DNA of 15,443 nucleotides from RPQK01 sp041946865 (GCA_041946865.1 JBHGBF010000124.1:1-15443), one strand, 5' to 3'. Counted from the stretch's first letter, positions 1-8,368 are shown. Numbers and translations are program-made. The notes: generated by a model not told the origin, from the letters alone.

Positions 1-190
1 CTCCTCCCACCGGGATGATGAGCTTCCCGTTCTCAGCCAATTGATTCAACAAGGGCTGGAAAATTCGTTCTGCCGCGGCGGTAACGAGAATTGCCGCAAA
101 AGGAGCTCTCTCCGGCCAGCCCTGGTAACCGTCACCGGCGCGCACGTAAACATTTTTTGTAATTCAACCGCTCGAGATCAGCGTTCAGCC
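1..190 (-). pseudogene. pcm: Protein-L-isoaspartate O-methyltransferase remnant, frameshifted, runs off left edge
   Basis: Read on the minus strand, 151 down to 2 encodes a stretch typical of the C-terminal half of Pcm, the enzyme that methylates isoaspartyl residues in damaged proteins: NVYVRAGDGYQGWPERAPF, then AAILVTAAAERIFQPLLNQ and a KLIIPVGG ending at the edge. The preceding family-like residues LERLNYK (about 159-179) are in a different frame. The switch falls in a run of six T on the plus strand (153-158), where five would restore the frame. Further upstream (190-300) I cannot find the SAM-binding GxGxG motif or the catalytic N-terminal part in any frame, so this looks like a 5'-truncated, decayed copy and not a single sequencing slip. 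The family match is from memory of the conserved DGYxGWPExAPFDAIxVTAA segment. Its C-terminus lies outside the window. Confidence 0.7.
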
Positions 191-303
191 AAAACGAAGA
201 CAGCGTGTGAGTCGTGCCAGCGGTTGTTTCAAAGAAAGTGGACAGGTGTCAGTCATCATCTGATCAAAGGGCCGTTTTGCTTCTGACGTTTGGTCAATCG
301 CCA

Positions 304-333
304 TTGAAAGTTGTCACTGTCGTCATGTAGAGT
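304..333 (+). promoter_or_regulatory. Candidate sigma70 promoter for glnA
   Basis: TTGAAA at 304-309 and TAGAGT at 328-333 are separated by 18 bp. This would start transcription near 340, about 60 bases before the glnA ATG. The -10 match is only moderate (4 of 6). No GG-N10-GC sigma54 element, often seen at nitrogen-regulated glnA genes, was found in 190-399. Confidence 0.3.
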
Positions 334-399
334 GTTGCTGTTTGTCTGCCGCTTCAGGTGGAGTTGAATTCGATCAACGTTCAGGAGGAAGGACGACTT

Positions 400-1815
400 A
401 TGGATGCCAATGAGGTTGTGAAGTGGATCAAGGATCGTGAGATTCAAGTTGTGGACCTGCGTTTTGTTGACTTGCCGGGACTCTGGCAGCATTTCACGGT
501 CAACAGCAACGAGGTGACCGAAGAGAGTTTCATTGAGGGCTTCGGGTTCGACGGTTCAAGCATCCGGGGATTCCAGCAGATCCAGGAAAGCGACATGCTG
601 CTGTTCCCCGATCCGAACTCGGGGTTTGAGGACCCGTTTACGCAGGCGCGCACCTTGAACCTGATCTGTAACGTCGGCGATCCGGTTACGGGCGAGCCGT
701 ACAGCCGCGATCCCCGCTTCATCGCCCAGAAGGCCGAGAAGTACCTCATCTCCACGGGCGTGGCCGATACCGCGTATTTCGGCCCGGAACCGGAATTCTT
801 CATCCTGGACGAGGTCCGTTTCGACCAGACCTACAACAAGGGCTACTACTACCTGGATTCTGCAGAAGGCTTTTGGAACAGTGGCCGGGAAGAGGACCCG
901 AATCTAGGCTACAAGCCTCGCTACAAGGAGGGATATTTCCCGGTTGCGCCGATGGACAGCCTGCAGGACATCCGCACGGAAATGATGCTGACCTTGCAGG
1001 AAATCGGCATTGCCGTCGAAGTCCATCACCATGAGGTCGCCACGGCCGGCCAGTGCGAAATCGACATGCGTTTTGACACGCTGGTCACCATGGGAGACAA
1101 GCTCCTGAAGTTCAAGTACGTGATCAAGAACGTGGCGCGCCGGCACAACAAAACGGTGACGCTGATGCCAAAGCCCATCTTCATGGACAACGGGTCGGGC
1201 ATGCATGTTCACCAAAGCCTGTGGAAGAACGGCAAGAACACCTTTTATCAGGCCGGGACGTACGCCGATCTGAGCAAAGAGGCGGTCTATTACATCGGCG
1301 GTTTGCTCAAGCATGCTCCCGCCCTGCTGGCCATCTGCGCGCCGACAACGAACTCCTACCGGCGGCTGGTGCCTGGTTATGAGGCCCCGATCAACCTGAT
1401 TTATTCCCAGCGGAACCGCAGCGCCTGCATCCGCATCCCGGCTTATTCGCGAAGTGAAAAGGCCAAGCGGCTGGAATTCCGCTCGCCCGACCCGTCTGCC
1501 AACGGCTACCTCGCCTTTGCGGCGATGTTGATGGCCGGGTTGGACGGTATTCAGAACAAGATCATGCCGCCGGATCCGATGGACAAGGACCTGTACGACC
1601 TGGAGCCCGAAGACAAGGCCAAGGTGAAATCCACGCCCGGGAGCCTGGAAGAAGTGCTCGATGCGCTTGAAAAGGATCACGATTTCCTTCTGAAGGGAGA
1701 CGTATTCACACCGGACGTGATCGAAACGTGGATCAATTACAAGCGGGCTCGTGAAGTCGATGCGATTCGCTTGCGCCCGCATCCTTACGAATTCGCCCTT
1801 TATTTCGACATCTGA
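400..1815 (+). CDS. glnA: Glutamine synthetase, type I-beta (GSI)
   Basis: It makes glutamine from glutamate, ammonia and ATP in the cytoplasm as a dodecamer and is the entry point of ammonium assimilation. The 471 residues match the usual GlnA length (about 470). Visible landmarks are FGFDGSSIRGF near the N-terminus (subunit-interface catalytic Asp), PEPEFFIL, EVHHHEVATAGQ, NGSGMHVHQSLW, LVPGYEAPINLIYSQRNRS and FRSPDPSANGYLAFAAML. KDLYDLEPED near the C-terminus carries Tyr399, the equivalent of the adenylylated tyrosine of E. coli GlnA. With the long insertion around GYYYLDSAEGFW...YKEGYFPV this marks the I-beta class, so control by a GlnE-type adenylyltransferase is likely. A longer reading could start at GTG 358, but AGGAGGAAGGA at 383-393 sits correctly before ATG 400, and family alignments begin there. 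No glnB or glnE is in the window. Its stop abuts the ancestral end of the convergent OsmC gene. Confidence 0.97.
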   Translation: MDANEVVKWIKDREIQVVDLRFVDLPGLWQHFTVNSNEVTEESFIEGFGFDGSSIRGFQQIQESDMLLFPDPNSGFEDPFTQARTLNLICNVGDPVTGEPYSRDPRFIAQKAEKYLISTGVADTAYFGPEPEFFILDEVRFDQTYNKGYYYLDSAEGFWNSGREEDPNLGYKPRYKEGYFPVAPMDSLQDIRTEMMLTLQEIGIAVEVHHHEVATAGQCEIDMRFDTLVTMGDKLLKFKYVIKNVARRHNKTVTLMPKPIFMDNGSGMHVHQSLWKNGKNTFYQAGTYADLSKEAVYYIGGLLKHAPALLAICAPTTNSYRRLVPGYEAPINLIYSQRNRSACIRIPAYSRSEKAKRLEFRSPDPSANGYLAFAAMLMAGLDGIQNKIMPPDPMDKDLYDLEPEDKAKVKSTPGSLEEVLDALEKDHDFLLKGDVFTPDVIETWINYKRAREVDAIRLRPHPYEFALYFDI

Positions 1816-1843
1816 TTACGGGCGGGTTTCGAACAGAATCGGC

Positions 1844-2191
1844 TCAGACAGCGACGGGGCAGCGGCCGGCGATTTCGGCCAGCCGCTCCCGTTGTTCGGC
1901 ACTGAGGGGGCCTTCGAACCTCAAGGATAGGCTGATCACATAGGCCCCCTCCCGGCTCTGGCCCTCGGCCGAGACTTCAACCGCTTCAAGCGGCCATCCC
2001 TTCCGCCTGGCGTACATCTGGGCCGTAATGGACATGCAGCTGCCGACCGCGCTCAGCAACAGCTGGTACGGGCTCGGCCCGCCGTCCTGTCCTCCCACGT
2101 TCCTGGGCTCATCGGCGGTCCATCGATGAGCGCCGGCCACGATTTCCTGCTGGTAGGACTGTGCACCCGATCTGACCGTGACTTTTGCCAT
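1844..2191 (-). CDS. OsmC/Ohr-family protein with frameshifted C-terminus
   Basis: OsmC/Ohr proteins are small thiol-dependent peroxidases that reduce organic hydroperoxides. The 115 residues show the family pattern: an N-terminal strand region, then DGGPSPYQLLLSAVGSCMS with conserved Cys52, a central helix ending QMYARRKGW, the strand VEVSAEG, VISLSLRFEG, and RERLAEIAGRCP with the second conserved Cys111. The reading frame then stops at RCPVAV, before the usual C-P-V-H-x-T-L and final strand. In the neighbouring frame, minus-strand bases from about 1857 to 1816 encode P-SLSEPILFETRP-stop, which looks like the missing tail. The gene is therefore probably disrupted by a short deletion of the His/Thr segment, or the assembly has an error there. 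Both redox cysteines remain. The start ATG at 2191 lacks a clear ribosome binding site. It is divergent from the TPR gene, with 84 bp between. Confidence 0.85.
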   Translation of the reverse strand: MAKVTVRSGAQSYQQEIVAGAHRWTADEPRNVGGQDGGPSPYQLLLSAVGSCMSITAQMYARRKGWPLEAVEVSAEGQSREGAYVISLSLRFEGPLSAEQRERLAEIAGRCPVAV

Positions 2192-2275
2192 ATCGTGTTA
2201 CAGGGTAGCACTTTGACGGCCTGGACGACAGGGAGGAGTGGACGGCGCGACGCGTTGTTTTACAATGTCCTCAGG

Positions 2276-4135
2276 ATGCAACGGATCCTCTTTGCGGTCC
2301 TGCTTCTGGCCGGTCGCTGGCTTCTGGTTTCAGCTCAGTCTGCCGAGGACTATCTGACCCAGGCCAATCAGATGATCGCGAGTTACCAGTGGAAGGAGGC
2401 CTTGGCGCTCCTGGGTCAGGCGGCCGAAAAGCATCCCGAGCATATCGAACTGCGGCTCAGACAGGCCCATTTGCTCATTCGGCTCGGAGGGGCGAGTGCG
2501 GCCGAGGGGCTGCTCCGCCGGCTGCTGGCCGGTCATCCGGGCGACCCTGAGATACTGCAGCTGCTTGGTCAGGCCAGGCTGGCGCGTGGCGGGCATGACG
2601 AGGCGGCGGCTCTTTTCAGGGAAGCGCTGAGCCGGAAACCGGATGATCCGGGCGTGTGGTGCGATCTGGCGCTGGCTCAGCTTTTTCAGGGACGCAAGGA
2701 GGAAGCGCTGCAAAGCGCGCGAGAAGCCGCGGACAAAGGCAAGCCCGGCGCCGAGACGCTGCGCCTGTATGCGCTGCTGCTCAGTCTGAATGGCCGCCAC
2801 GACGAATCAGACGGGCAGATGAAGGCGGCTCTGGCTGCAGAGCCCGGAAACGTCAGACTCCTGTTCGAGCTGAGTGAAGCCAGGCGGCGGGAAGGTCGAT
2901 ACAGCGAATCCCTCGAGTATCTGGATATGGCGGTCGAGTCCGACCCGGAAAACCCGCTCTACTATTCCTCGCTGGCTCGTTTGTATGAGCGCTTGAACCA
3001 GAAGGAGCTGGCTGAACAGAACCAGGCGGTCGCCAATCGTCTGCTGGCCGCCTTCGCGACCTATGCGCAAGCCTTGAAGGCCGCGACGCAAGGTCAGGTG
3101 ACGCAGGCGCTGGCCGCGATGGAAGCAGTCACCAGATCAAACCCTGAGTTCGTCACCGGGAAGCTCTTTCTGGCGGATCTCGAAGCCCGAGCCGGGCGCC
3201 GCGATCGCGCGTTACTGCTCTACCGCGAAGCCCTGCGCCAGGATCCCGCCCGGCTGGAAGCGAGGGAGAAGAGCGCATGGCTTAAGATCCAGCAAGGCGA
3301 CGTGGGCGCCGCTCTGGACCTGCTTCAGGGTTCGCCGCCGGCGGTGCAAAACGAGTTGCTCACCCGCGCTTATTTCCATATCAGCCAGGGACGCTGGCAG
3401 GAAGCGCTGGACCTTCTCGAGCAGGTCGAGGTCAGCAATCCTCTGAATGTGCAGCTTCTGAAGCTGATGTCGACGTGCCTGCGGGAGCTGGGCCGGCCGG
3501 ATGAGGCCCTGGCCCATCTGGAGAGGGCTCGCGCGATCCGCAGCGATGACCCCGAGGTCGATCTGATCAGGCGCGAGATCATCCTCCAGCAGGCGACCGG
3601 GTTTCTGGACAAGGAGAATTGGCAGGGCGCCGTAGCCGGTTTTTCGCAGCTGGCGCGCGAGGAGCCGTCCAACCCGAGCCATTTCCTGAACCTGGCGTAT
3701 GCGCGGGAACGTTCAGGAGATTTCGCCGGCGCGGTTCGCGATTACCGGCGTGGTCTTCAGCGGACGGGAGGCGCCGGCGACTCTGCCGGCTTTTGGGCCC
3801 GCAAGAACCTGGCCGGGTGTCTGACCCGCCTCCGGCGATATCAGGAGGCTGCGACCCAATGGGAGGCGGTAGCCAGGCGGGAACGCTCGGCGGAGGCCCT
3901 GATGCAGCTGGGTATTTGCTACTCCCATCTGGAGCGCCATGTGGAAGCGGAACGTACCCTGGAGGAGGCGCTGGGAAAAGGCGGGCGCTCGGCCGAGTTG
4001 CTCTACAACGTCGGTGTCGCGAAGATGCGGGTCCTGAAGAGCGAGGAAGGCTGGGAGTACGTCCGTCAGGCGGCTCGTGCCGGTTATCCGCCGGCCGTCC
4101 AGCTCATGGCCAAGGCGGCAGCGGCGCGACGGTAG
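2276..4135 (+). CDS. Secreted/periplasmic tetratricopeptide (TPR) repeat protein
   Basis: This is a 619-residue protein made almost wholly of TPR helix-turn-helix repeats, roughly 13-15 units, each with the usual W/L-G-Y-A-F/P spacing. Examples are LQLLGQARLARGGHDEAAAL, FLNLAYARERSGDFAGAV and ALMQLGICYSHLERHVEAER. The C-terminal GWEYVRQAARAGYPPAVQLM has a Sel1-like flavour. The N-terminus, MQRILFAVLLLAGRWLLVSAQ, is a Sec signal peptide, so export to the periplasm or beyond is expected. That peptide is the main reason for choosing ATG 2276; the frame is open back to 2126, but there it would overlap the divergent OsmC gene and bury the signal. No good ribosome binding site precedes 2276, so the start is somewhat uncertain. 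TPR solenoids are protein-binding scaffolds. No enzymatic domain is visible and the partner is unknown. It converges on the macroglobulin gene (86 bp apart), with no terminator seen. Confidence 0.88.
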   Translation: MQRILFAVLLLAGRWLLVSAQSAEDYLTQANQMIASYQWKEALALLGQAAEKHPEHIELRLRQAHLLIRLGGASAAEGLLRRLLAGHPGDPEILQLLGQARLARGGHDEAAALFREALSRKPDDPGVWCDLALAQLFQGRKEEALQSAREAADKGKPGAETLRLYALLLSLNGRHDESDGQMKAALAAEPGNVRLLFELSEARRREGRYSESLEYLDMAVESDPENPLYYSSLARLYERLNQKELAEQNQAVANRLLAAFATYAQALKAATQGQVTQALAAMEAVTRSNPEFVTGKLFLADLEARAGRRDRALLLYREALRQDPARLEAREKSAWLKIQQGDVGAALDLLQGSPPAVQNELLTRAYFHISQGRWQEALDLLEQVEVSNPLNVQLLKLMSTCLRELGRPDEALAHLERARAIRSDDPEVDLIRREIILQQATGFLDKENWQGAVAGFSQLAREEPSNPSHFLNLAYARERSGDFAGAVRDYRRGLQRTGGAGDSAGFWARKNLAGCLTRLRRYQEAATQWEAVARRERSAEALMQLGICYSHLERHVEAERTLEEALGKGGRSAELLYNVGVAKMRVLKSEEGWEYVRQAARAGYPPAVQLMAKAAAARR

Positions 4136-4221
4136 CCGTTACAGAGCTGTGCGCCGGAGTCACATTGTTGAATAAGGCCTGGGTGGCTCCTCGGACGACA
4201 GAGCCCGGCCCTGCCGACGTG

Positions 4222-7200
4222 TCATTGCCCCCGGCTTTGCCGGCGCGGACGGCGCATTAACTTCCTCACTGACGTTCTGCCGTAAGCGAAAACCGAGCTG
4301 TCGTAGTATTCGTAAGCCTTCGAGACGGCCGGATCGGTGCGGACCGGATACAAGGCGCGGACCTGAAAGCCGAACACGAGGGGCTGATCGCGTAACAGCC
4401 CGTCGATATAGAACACGACCTTCCGGCCGGCCTGCTCGACTTTCTGGACCTTGCCGCTGCTGACCAGGCTCTGGAGCGAGGCCGAAACGGCCTCAAAACC
4501 CGTGGGGACGCTGACATCGAGGATCACCATCCCGGTCTTTTCCTTCTTGCCGGTATAGTTGACGCGGACGCCGACATCAACGGTCTGGTCGGCCTCGACA
4601 TGGTCGGTCGCGTAAGTGACGTCCAGCTCCATGTCGCGCTGCTCAGGTTCGGTCCCTGGCGCCGCGTAGAATCGATTGGCCAGCTGATAAGCCACGCTTC
4701 CCGTCCCCGCCGCCTGGAGCACCAGTTCCCTTCCCGTCGGCAGGGGAAACTGCTGCAGGAGGTCGAAATTGCTCTGGTCCACGTGAGTCGTGAAGACGGG
4801 TTTTCCGGCATCGAGCACCGTGACGTCCAGGGCGACGGCCCGCTGGACCTTGCGGGCCGCGAGGAACATGGCGCGCAGCGCCGTGACCGTGTCCTGTGTC
4901 GAGTGGCCGTATCCCCCCAGCGCGTTGCGCTGCGTGGAAAGCCATTCGACTGCGGGGCTCGCCTCAGGCCGCCCCGCTCCGTTTCGCGAGTGGATCAGAG
5001 CGATCGTGGCGTAGGCGGTGGTTTCCACCGGGTAGGGTTCCCAGTGGATTCCGACGTCGTCCCTGACTGCCAGCTTGAGGAGTTGGTCAATAATCTGTTC
5101 GGCGAGAGCCTCGAAGCCGGGAATCTTCTGGAGCGCGACGGCCGCGATCGCGAGGGAGTAGGAATCCTGCCAGACCGCCGCGCTGTTGGCCTGCAGGTAA
5201 CCGCCCGCCCGGTTCAGGACGGCTGGCGACGCGCTCTGTCCGTAATCGGCCAGTGCGTTGGCCGTAAACGCTGTCATACTGAAGAGGTCAGCCAATCCTC
5301 CGGCCATTTCCTGGTGAATCAGGAAATCGTCGGTCCGGAACGAACCATCCGGCTCCTGGCGGCTTTTGAGCATCTCGGCCGCTTTGGCAAGAACCGTTTC
5401 GTCGATGTCCCGGACCTCCCGCGCGGCCGAAAACGTGGAAAGCACGAAAGCCGTCAGCCACAGGCTCCCTTCTTCGCCGCCGAAGGCGGCAAAGCCGCCG
5501 TCATCAGTTTGGAAGGTCAGCTCGCGCTGGTAGCCGACGTTAATGTAATACTCCGCTTTCGCGCGGATTTCCGCCGCCAGTTCTCCTATCTCATTGAGGT
5601 AACGCAGGATCTCCACGTCGGGCGCGAGGAAGATCATGTTCTGTTCGCCGCAACCGTACGGCATTCCGAGCAGGTCGGAAACGCCGTGCATGCTCTGCCC
5701 CACCGGACTGGGTGTCAGGAAAAGGATGGCGCTGTGAGAATCGGCTGTGATGATCTCGGGCGTGATAAGAGGGGGCGCCGTCACGGAGAGCGTGACCTTC
5801 TGTCCGGCTGCGATCACGCCGTTCTGGACCTGGTCAACCGGCAGACCTTCCGGAACGACTTTGATCCGGCGCAGGACAGCATCAGACCGACTCGCGCCGA
5901 TGCCGGTCACGGTAAAGTCCAGGTTCCCGAGCGCAGTCGGGCGGACTTCGAAGTAGGCTGCAACCGCACCGTTGGCCGGTACAGTTACGGTCTGCCGGCT
6001 AGAGCTGAGCAACTCCAGCCCGGAAGGCGCCTCAAATCGAAGCTCGAAATCCTGAGCCTGATTCAGGTAATTGAAGACGTCCACTTTGACCTTGAACTTC
6101 TCGCCGCGGGTCACCGAGTAAGGAAGCGACGGTTCAACGAAGAAATCCTGAAAGACCACTGCCTCTGCTTCGCCCATCACGATGCCCGGCTGGCCGGCCG
6201 GACCTCCCGGGGTGGTGCCGACAATCGAGAGCTTCCAGGACGTGATGCTGTCCGGAGCGATCAGGTCGAGCGTCACCTTACCCGTGTCGTCGGTCAGGAG
6301 AGCCGGCCTCCACAGCCAGGTTTCGGGGAAAAACTGGCGGACGCGCGGCGCCTCGGGCGCCCCGGCGGTCGTTTCGGAATCGAAGGCAGGCGGTGAGACT
6401 GGAATAACGACCCCACCCTTCCACCAGAGCGGGAAGTCTTGTCCGGCGGGCACCGTGATTCCGGCGCTGACATCCACTTCGAGCCCGGCCTCGCGAAGCA
6501 CGTCCAAAGCGCCTTTAACCCGATAGCTCGGCATGAAAACGGGGCCCGGATCCTCACCCTCGTGGACTTCGACCTGAGGTTGCATGAACTCGCGTTCCAG
6601 CTCGCCGAAGACTTCAGCCATGTGCAGGCGGCTTCTTCCCAGCGCCAGGACCGACTGATCGACCAGGGAAAGGCCGAGCATGGTGCGCCGTCCCGTTCCG
6701 GCGTCGATGGTCAGCTTGACGGGGTCACCGGGTTTGATCTCCGATCCTGCGAACTCAGCCTTTGCGGTCAAGGAAAGAGCCAGATTCACATCGAAATCGA
6801 CGCTGTCGGCCGCCACCTCGTTGTTGTCCATGATCACGTATCCGACGACCCGAGCCTTCGGAATCATCTCGGGAGTCACCGGAAACGAAAAAACCGTCTG
6901 ACTGGCGGCAGCGGACAGCACCGTCCTTCCCCCTGCGTACACTTCATAGTAAAGCGTTGACCCGGAAAACCCAGCAGCGCTGAAGGTCAGCGTCTGGCCC
7001 AGGGTCGCAGGGCCGTCACCGGAGACCCTGGTGAGAGACAGGAAGTGTCCCGTCGGGGAGTAGGCGGCGCCGATGGTCCTTTCGGTTGTTGTCTTGTGTT
7101 TCTGGACCGTGGTCTCGACCCGGACTTCAGCCAGGCTCGTCTTGGCGGGGGGAGACAAATTCATTGTGGTGGAGCCGCCTGCCGCCGGCAGGTTCCACGT

Positions 7201-8352
7201 TTCTTGCTTCAGCACGGTGCCGTCCGATCCTCGATAAACCACGGCGGCGCTGATGGAAGCGGCCGCCGGAGAACCATCCGGTGACTCAGCCCGGATGAGA
7301 ACCGGTAACTCCACCCCGGGCGTCAACGAGTCCTGACTGGGAATGATACTGAGGATGACCGGGGCCTGGACGACTTTGACCACGTCGGTCAGGGACTGTT
7401 CGTTCCCGGTTGAGTCGACGACTGACAGCTCAAGAGTGACGGAGCCCTGGCCGCCGTCGGCCGCGGTCCCGGCCACAAAATTCGCCGGCGGCAGGTCAAA
7501 CTGAAAGGCGCCGTCAGCGAGACTTCCCGACGCGGTCGCGTACTTTTCCCACGTCCCCACCCATCTCCTGGCTGTCAGCTGTACGGTTCCTTGAACCGGC
7601 TGTCCGAAAAAATAGCCGGCCTCGACCGTGCCCTTCAGCGGCTCGTCGACCAGGACCCAGGATTTGGGAAGGTCGAGCTTCACTTCGAACCTGGGAAGCA
7701 CGTAGGGCTCGACGCGAAGGTCCCTTTCGCTTGAGCCGCTCGTGCTGCGCGCCCGGATTTTCCAGACGCCGTAGTTCAACTCCGTGGCCAGATCGAGCGA
7801 AAAAGGAGCGACGCCATACTCATCGGCAGTCAAGGGGAACCTGGCGATCCTCAGCCCTTTGCCGTCCAGAAACGTCACTTCAACCGATCCTGGGACCGGC
7901 TTGATGTTGTTATTCAAAAGGATGACGCGCCCCTGGATCTTCTGGCCCGGCTTGTAGATGGGCTTGTCCGTCTCGATGAGAATCGCATGTCCCTCGGCAA
8001 GCATCGTCGATACTTCTAGGACCTCGGACAACCCTGCCACTTCGGCGCGGACGGTGTACATTCCGGATCGACCGGCAGGAACGTCGAAGTGAGCTGTCCA
8101 GGTCCCGGCCGTGCCCGTCTGCCCGGAGGACAGAAACAACTTCTCAGCGCCATCCAAGGAAACCAGGTAAAGCGTTACGCTGCGATCGGTGGGGATCCGG
8201 GTTGCGGCGTCGAAGGTGGTCACCGTGGCCGAGGAACGCGAGCCCGAGTAAAGCTTGCGCGGGCACGTCAGCATGGCGGCGCCGGACGCCGCAAGATCGA
8301 CCAAAACCATCTGGAGCAAGAGGAAAACGATCGGAAGGAGGCGTCCTCGCAT
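4222..8352 (-). CDS. Alpha-2-macroglobulin family thioester protein, metazoan-like (C3/CD109/A2M type)
   Basis: A 1376-residue exported protein expected to trap proteases or attach covalently to targets through an internal thioester. Signal peptide is about residues 1-26. MG2 begins around HAILIETDKPIYKPGQ (122-137); further MG domains run to about 570, including VEPYVLPRFEV (214-224). A variable, proline- and acid-rich segment at about 575-673 is the likely bait region. FFPETWLW (674-681) and VVFQDFFVEPSLPYSVTRGE (732-751) open the second macroglobulin half. The thioester motif YGCGEQNM has Cys901 and Gln904; the alpha-toroid continues through LWLTAFVLSTF, IHQEM with His1013, and GGYGHSTQDTV (1146-1155). 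A receptor-binding-like domain with KAYEYYD ends near 1360, followed by a basic tail. Length and motifs resemble animal TEPs more than the larger E. coli YfhM lipoprotein class with its CLEQ-type thioester. No lipobox is seen, so it is probably soluble. The ribosome binding site GGAGG (8362-8366) lies 9 bases before the ATG. Function is inferred from family. Confidence 0.95.
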   Translation of the reverse strand: MRGRLLPIVFLLLQMVLVDLAASGAAMLTCPRKLYSGSRSSATVTTFDAATRIPTDRSVTLYLVSLDGAEKLFLSSGQTGTAGTWTAHFDVPAGRSGMYTVRAEVAGLSEVLEVSTMLAEGHAILIETDKPIYKPGQKIQGRVILLNNNIKPVPGSVEVTFLDGKGLRIARFPLTADEYGVAPFSLDLATELNYGVWKIRARSTSGSSERDLRVEPYVLPRFEVKLDLPKSWVLVDEPLKGTVEAGYFFGQPVQGTVQLTARRWVGTWEKYATASGSLADGAFQFDLPPANFVAGTAADGGQGSVTLELSVVDSTGNEQSLTDVVKVVQAPVILSIIPSQDSLTPGVELPVLIRAESPDGSPAAASISAAVVYRGSDGTVLKQETWNLPAAGGSTTMNLSPPAKTSLAEVRVETTVQKHKTTTERTIGAAYSPTGHFLSLTRVSGDGPATLGQTLTFSAAGFSGSTLYYEVYAGGRTVLSAAASQTVFSFPVTPEMIPKARVVGYVIMDNNEVAADSVDFDVNLALSLTAKAEFAGSEIKPGDPVKLTIDAGTGRRTMLGLSLVDQSVLALGRSRLHMAEVFGELEREFMQPQVEVHEGEDPGPVFMPSYRVKGALDVLREAGLEVDVSAGITVPAGQDFPLWWKGGVVIPVSPPAFDSETTAGAPEAPRVRQFFPETWLWRPALLTDDTGKVTLDLIAPDSITSWKLSIVGTTPGGPAGQPGIVMGEAEAVVFQDFFVEPSLPYSVTRGEKFKVKVDVFNYLNQAQDFELRFEAPSGLELLSSSRQTVTVPANGAVAAYFEVRPTALGNLDFTVTGIGASRSDAVLRRIKVVPEGLPVDQVQNGVIAAGQKVTLSVTAPPLITPEIITADSHSAILFLTPSPVGQSMHGVSDLLGMPYGCGEQNMIFLAPDVEILRYLNEIGELAAEIRAKAEYYINVGYQRELTFQTDDGGFAAFGGEEGSLWLTAFVLSTFSAAREVRDIDETVLAKAAEMLKSRQEPDGSFRTDDFLIHQEMAGGLADLFSMTAFTANALADYGQSASPAVLNRAGGYLQANSAAVWQDSYSLAIAAVALQKIPGFEALAEQIIDQLLKLAVRDDVGIHWEPYPVETTAYATIALIHSRNGAGRPEASPAVEWLSTQRNALGGYGHSTQDTVTALRAMFLAARKVQRAVALDVTVLDAGKPVFTTHVDQSNFDLLQQFPLPTGRELVLQAAGTGSVAYQLANRFYAAPGTEPEQRDMELDVTYATDHVEADQTVDVGVRVNYTGKKEKTGMVILDVSVPTGFEAVSASLQSLVSSGKVQKVEQAGRKVVFYIDGLLRDQPLVFGFQVRALYPVRTDPAVSKAYEYYDSSVFAYGRTSVRKLMRRPRRQSRGQ

Positions 8353-8368
8353 TTTTTACACCCTCCCT

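Noticed and set aside
190..399. Sigma54 promoter for glnA
   Set aside because: No GG-N10-GC element with reasonable flanks was found.
2261..2266. TACAAT as a -10 box for the TPR gene
   Set aside because: No -35 element lies 16-18 bp upstream, and transcription would begin at or inside the start codon. A leaderless message is possible but unsupported.
2126..2275. Upstream extension of the TPR protein start
   Set aside because: It would overlap the divergent OsmC gene and place a signal peptide 50 residues inside the protein.
4231..4243. CCGGC-TTT-GCCGG hairpin between the convergent TPR and macroglobulin genes as a terminator
   Set aside because: The stem is only 5 bp, it lies inside the macroglobulin coding end, and neither strand has a T run after it.
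4600..6396. Long open frame on the plus strand opposite the macroglobulin gene
   Set aside because: It is a shadow of the GC-rich coding strand: no recognisable domain, His/Arg/Gly-rich translation, no ribosome binding site. The opposite strand encodes an unmistakable protein family.
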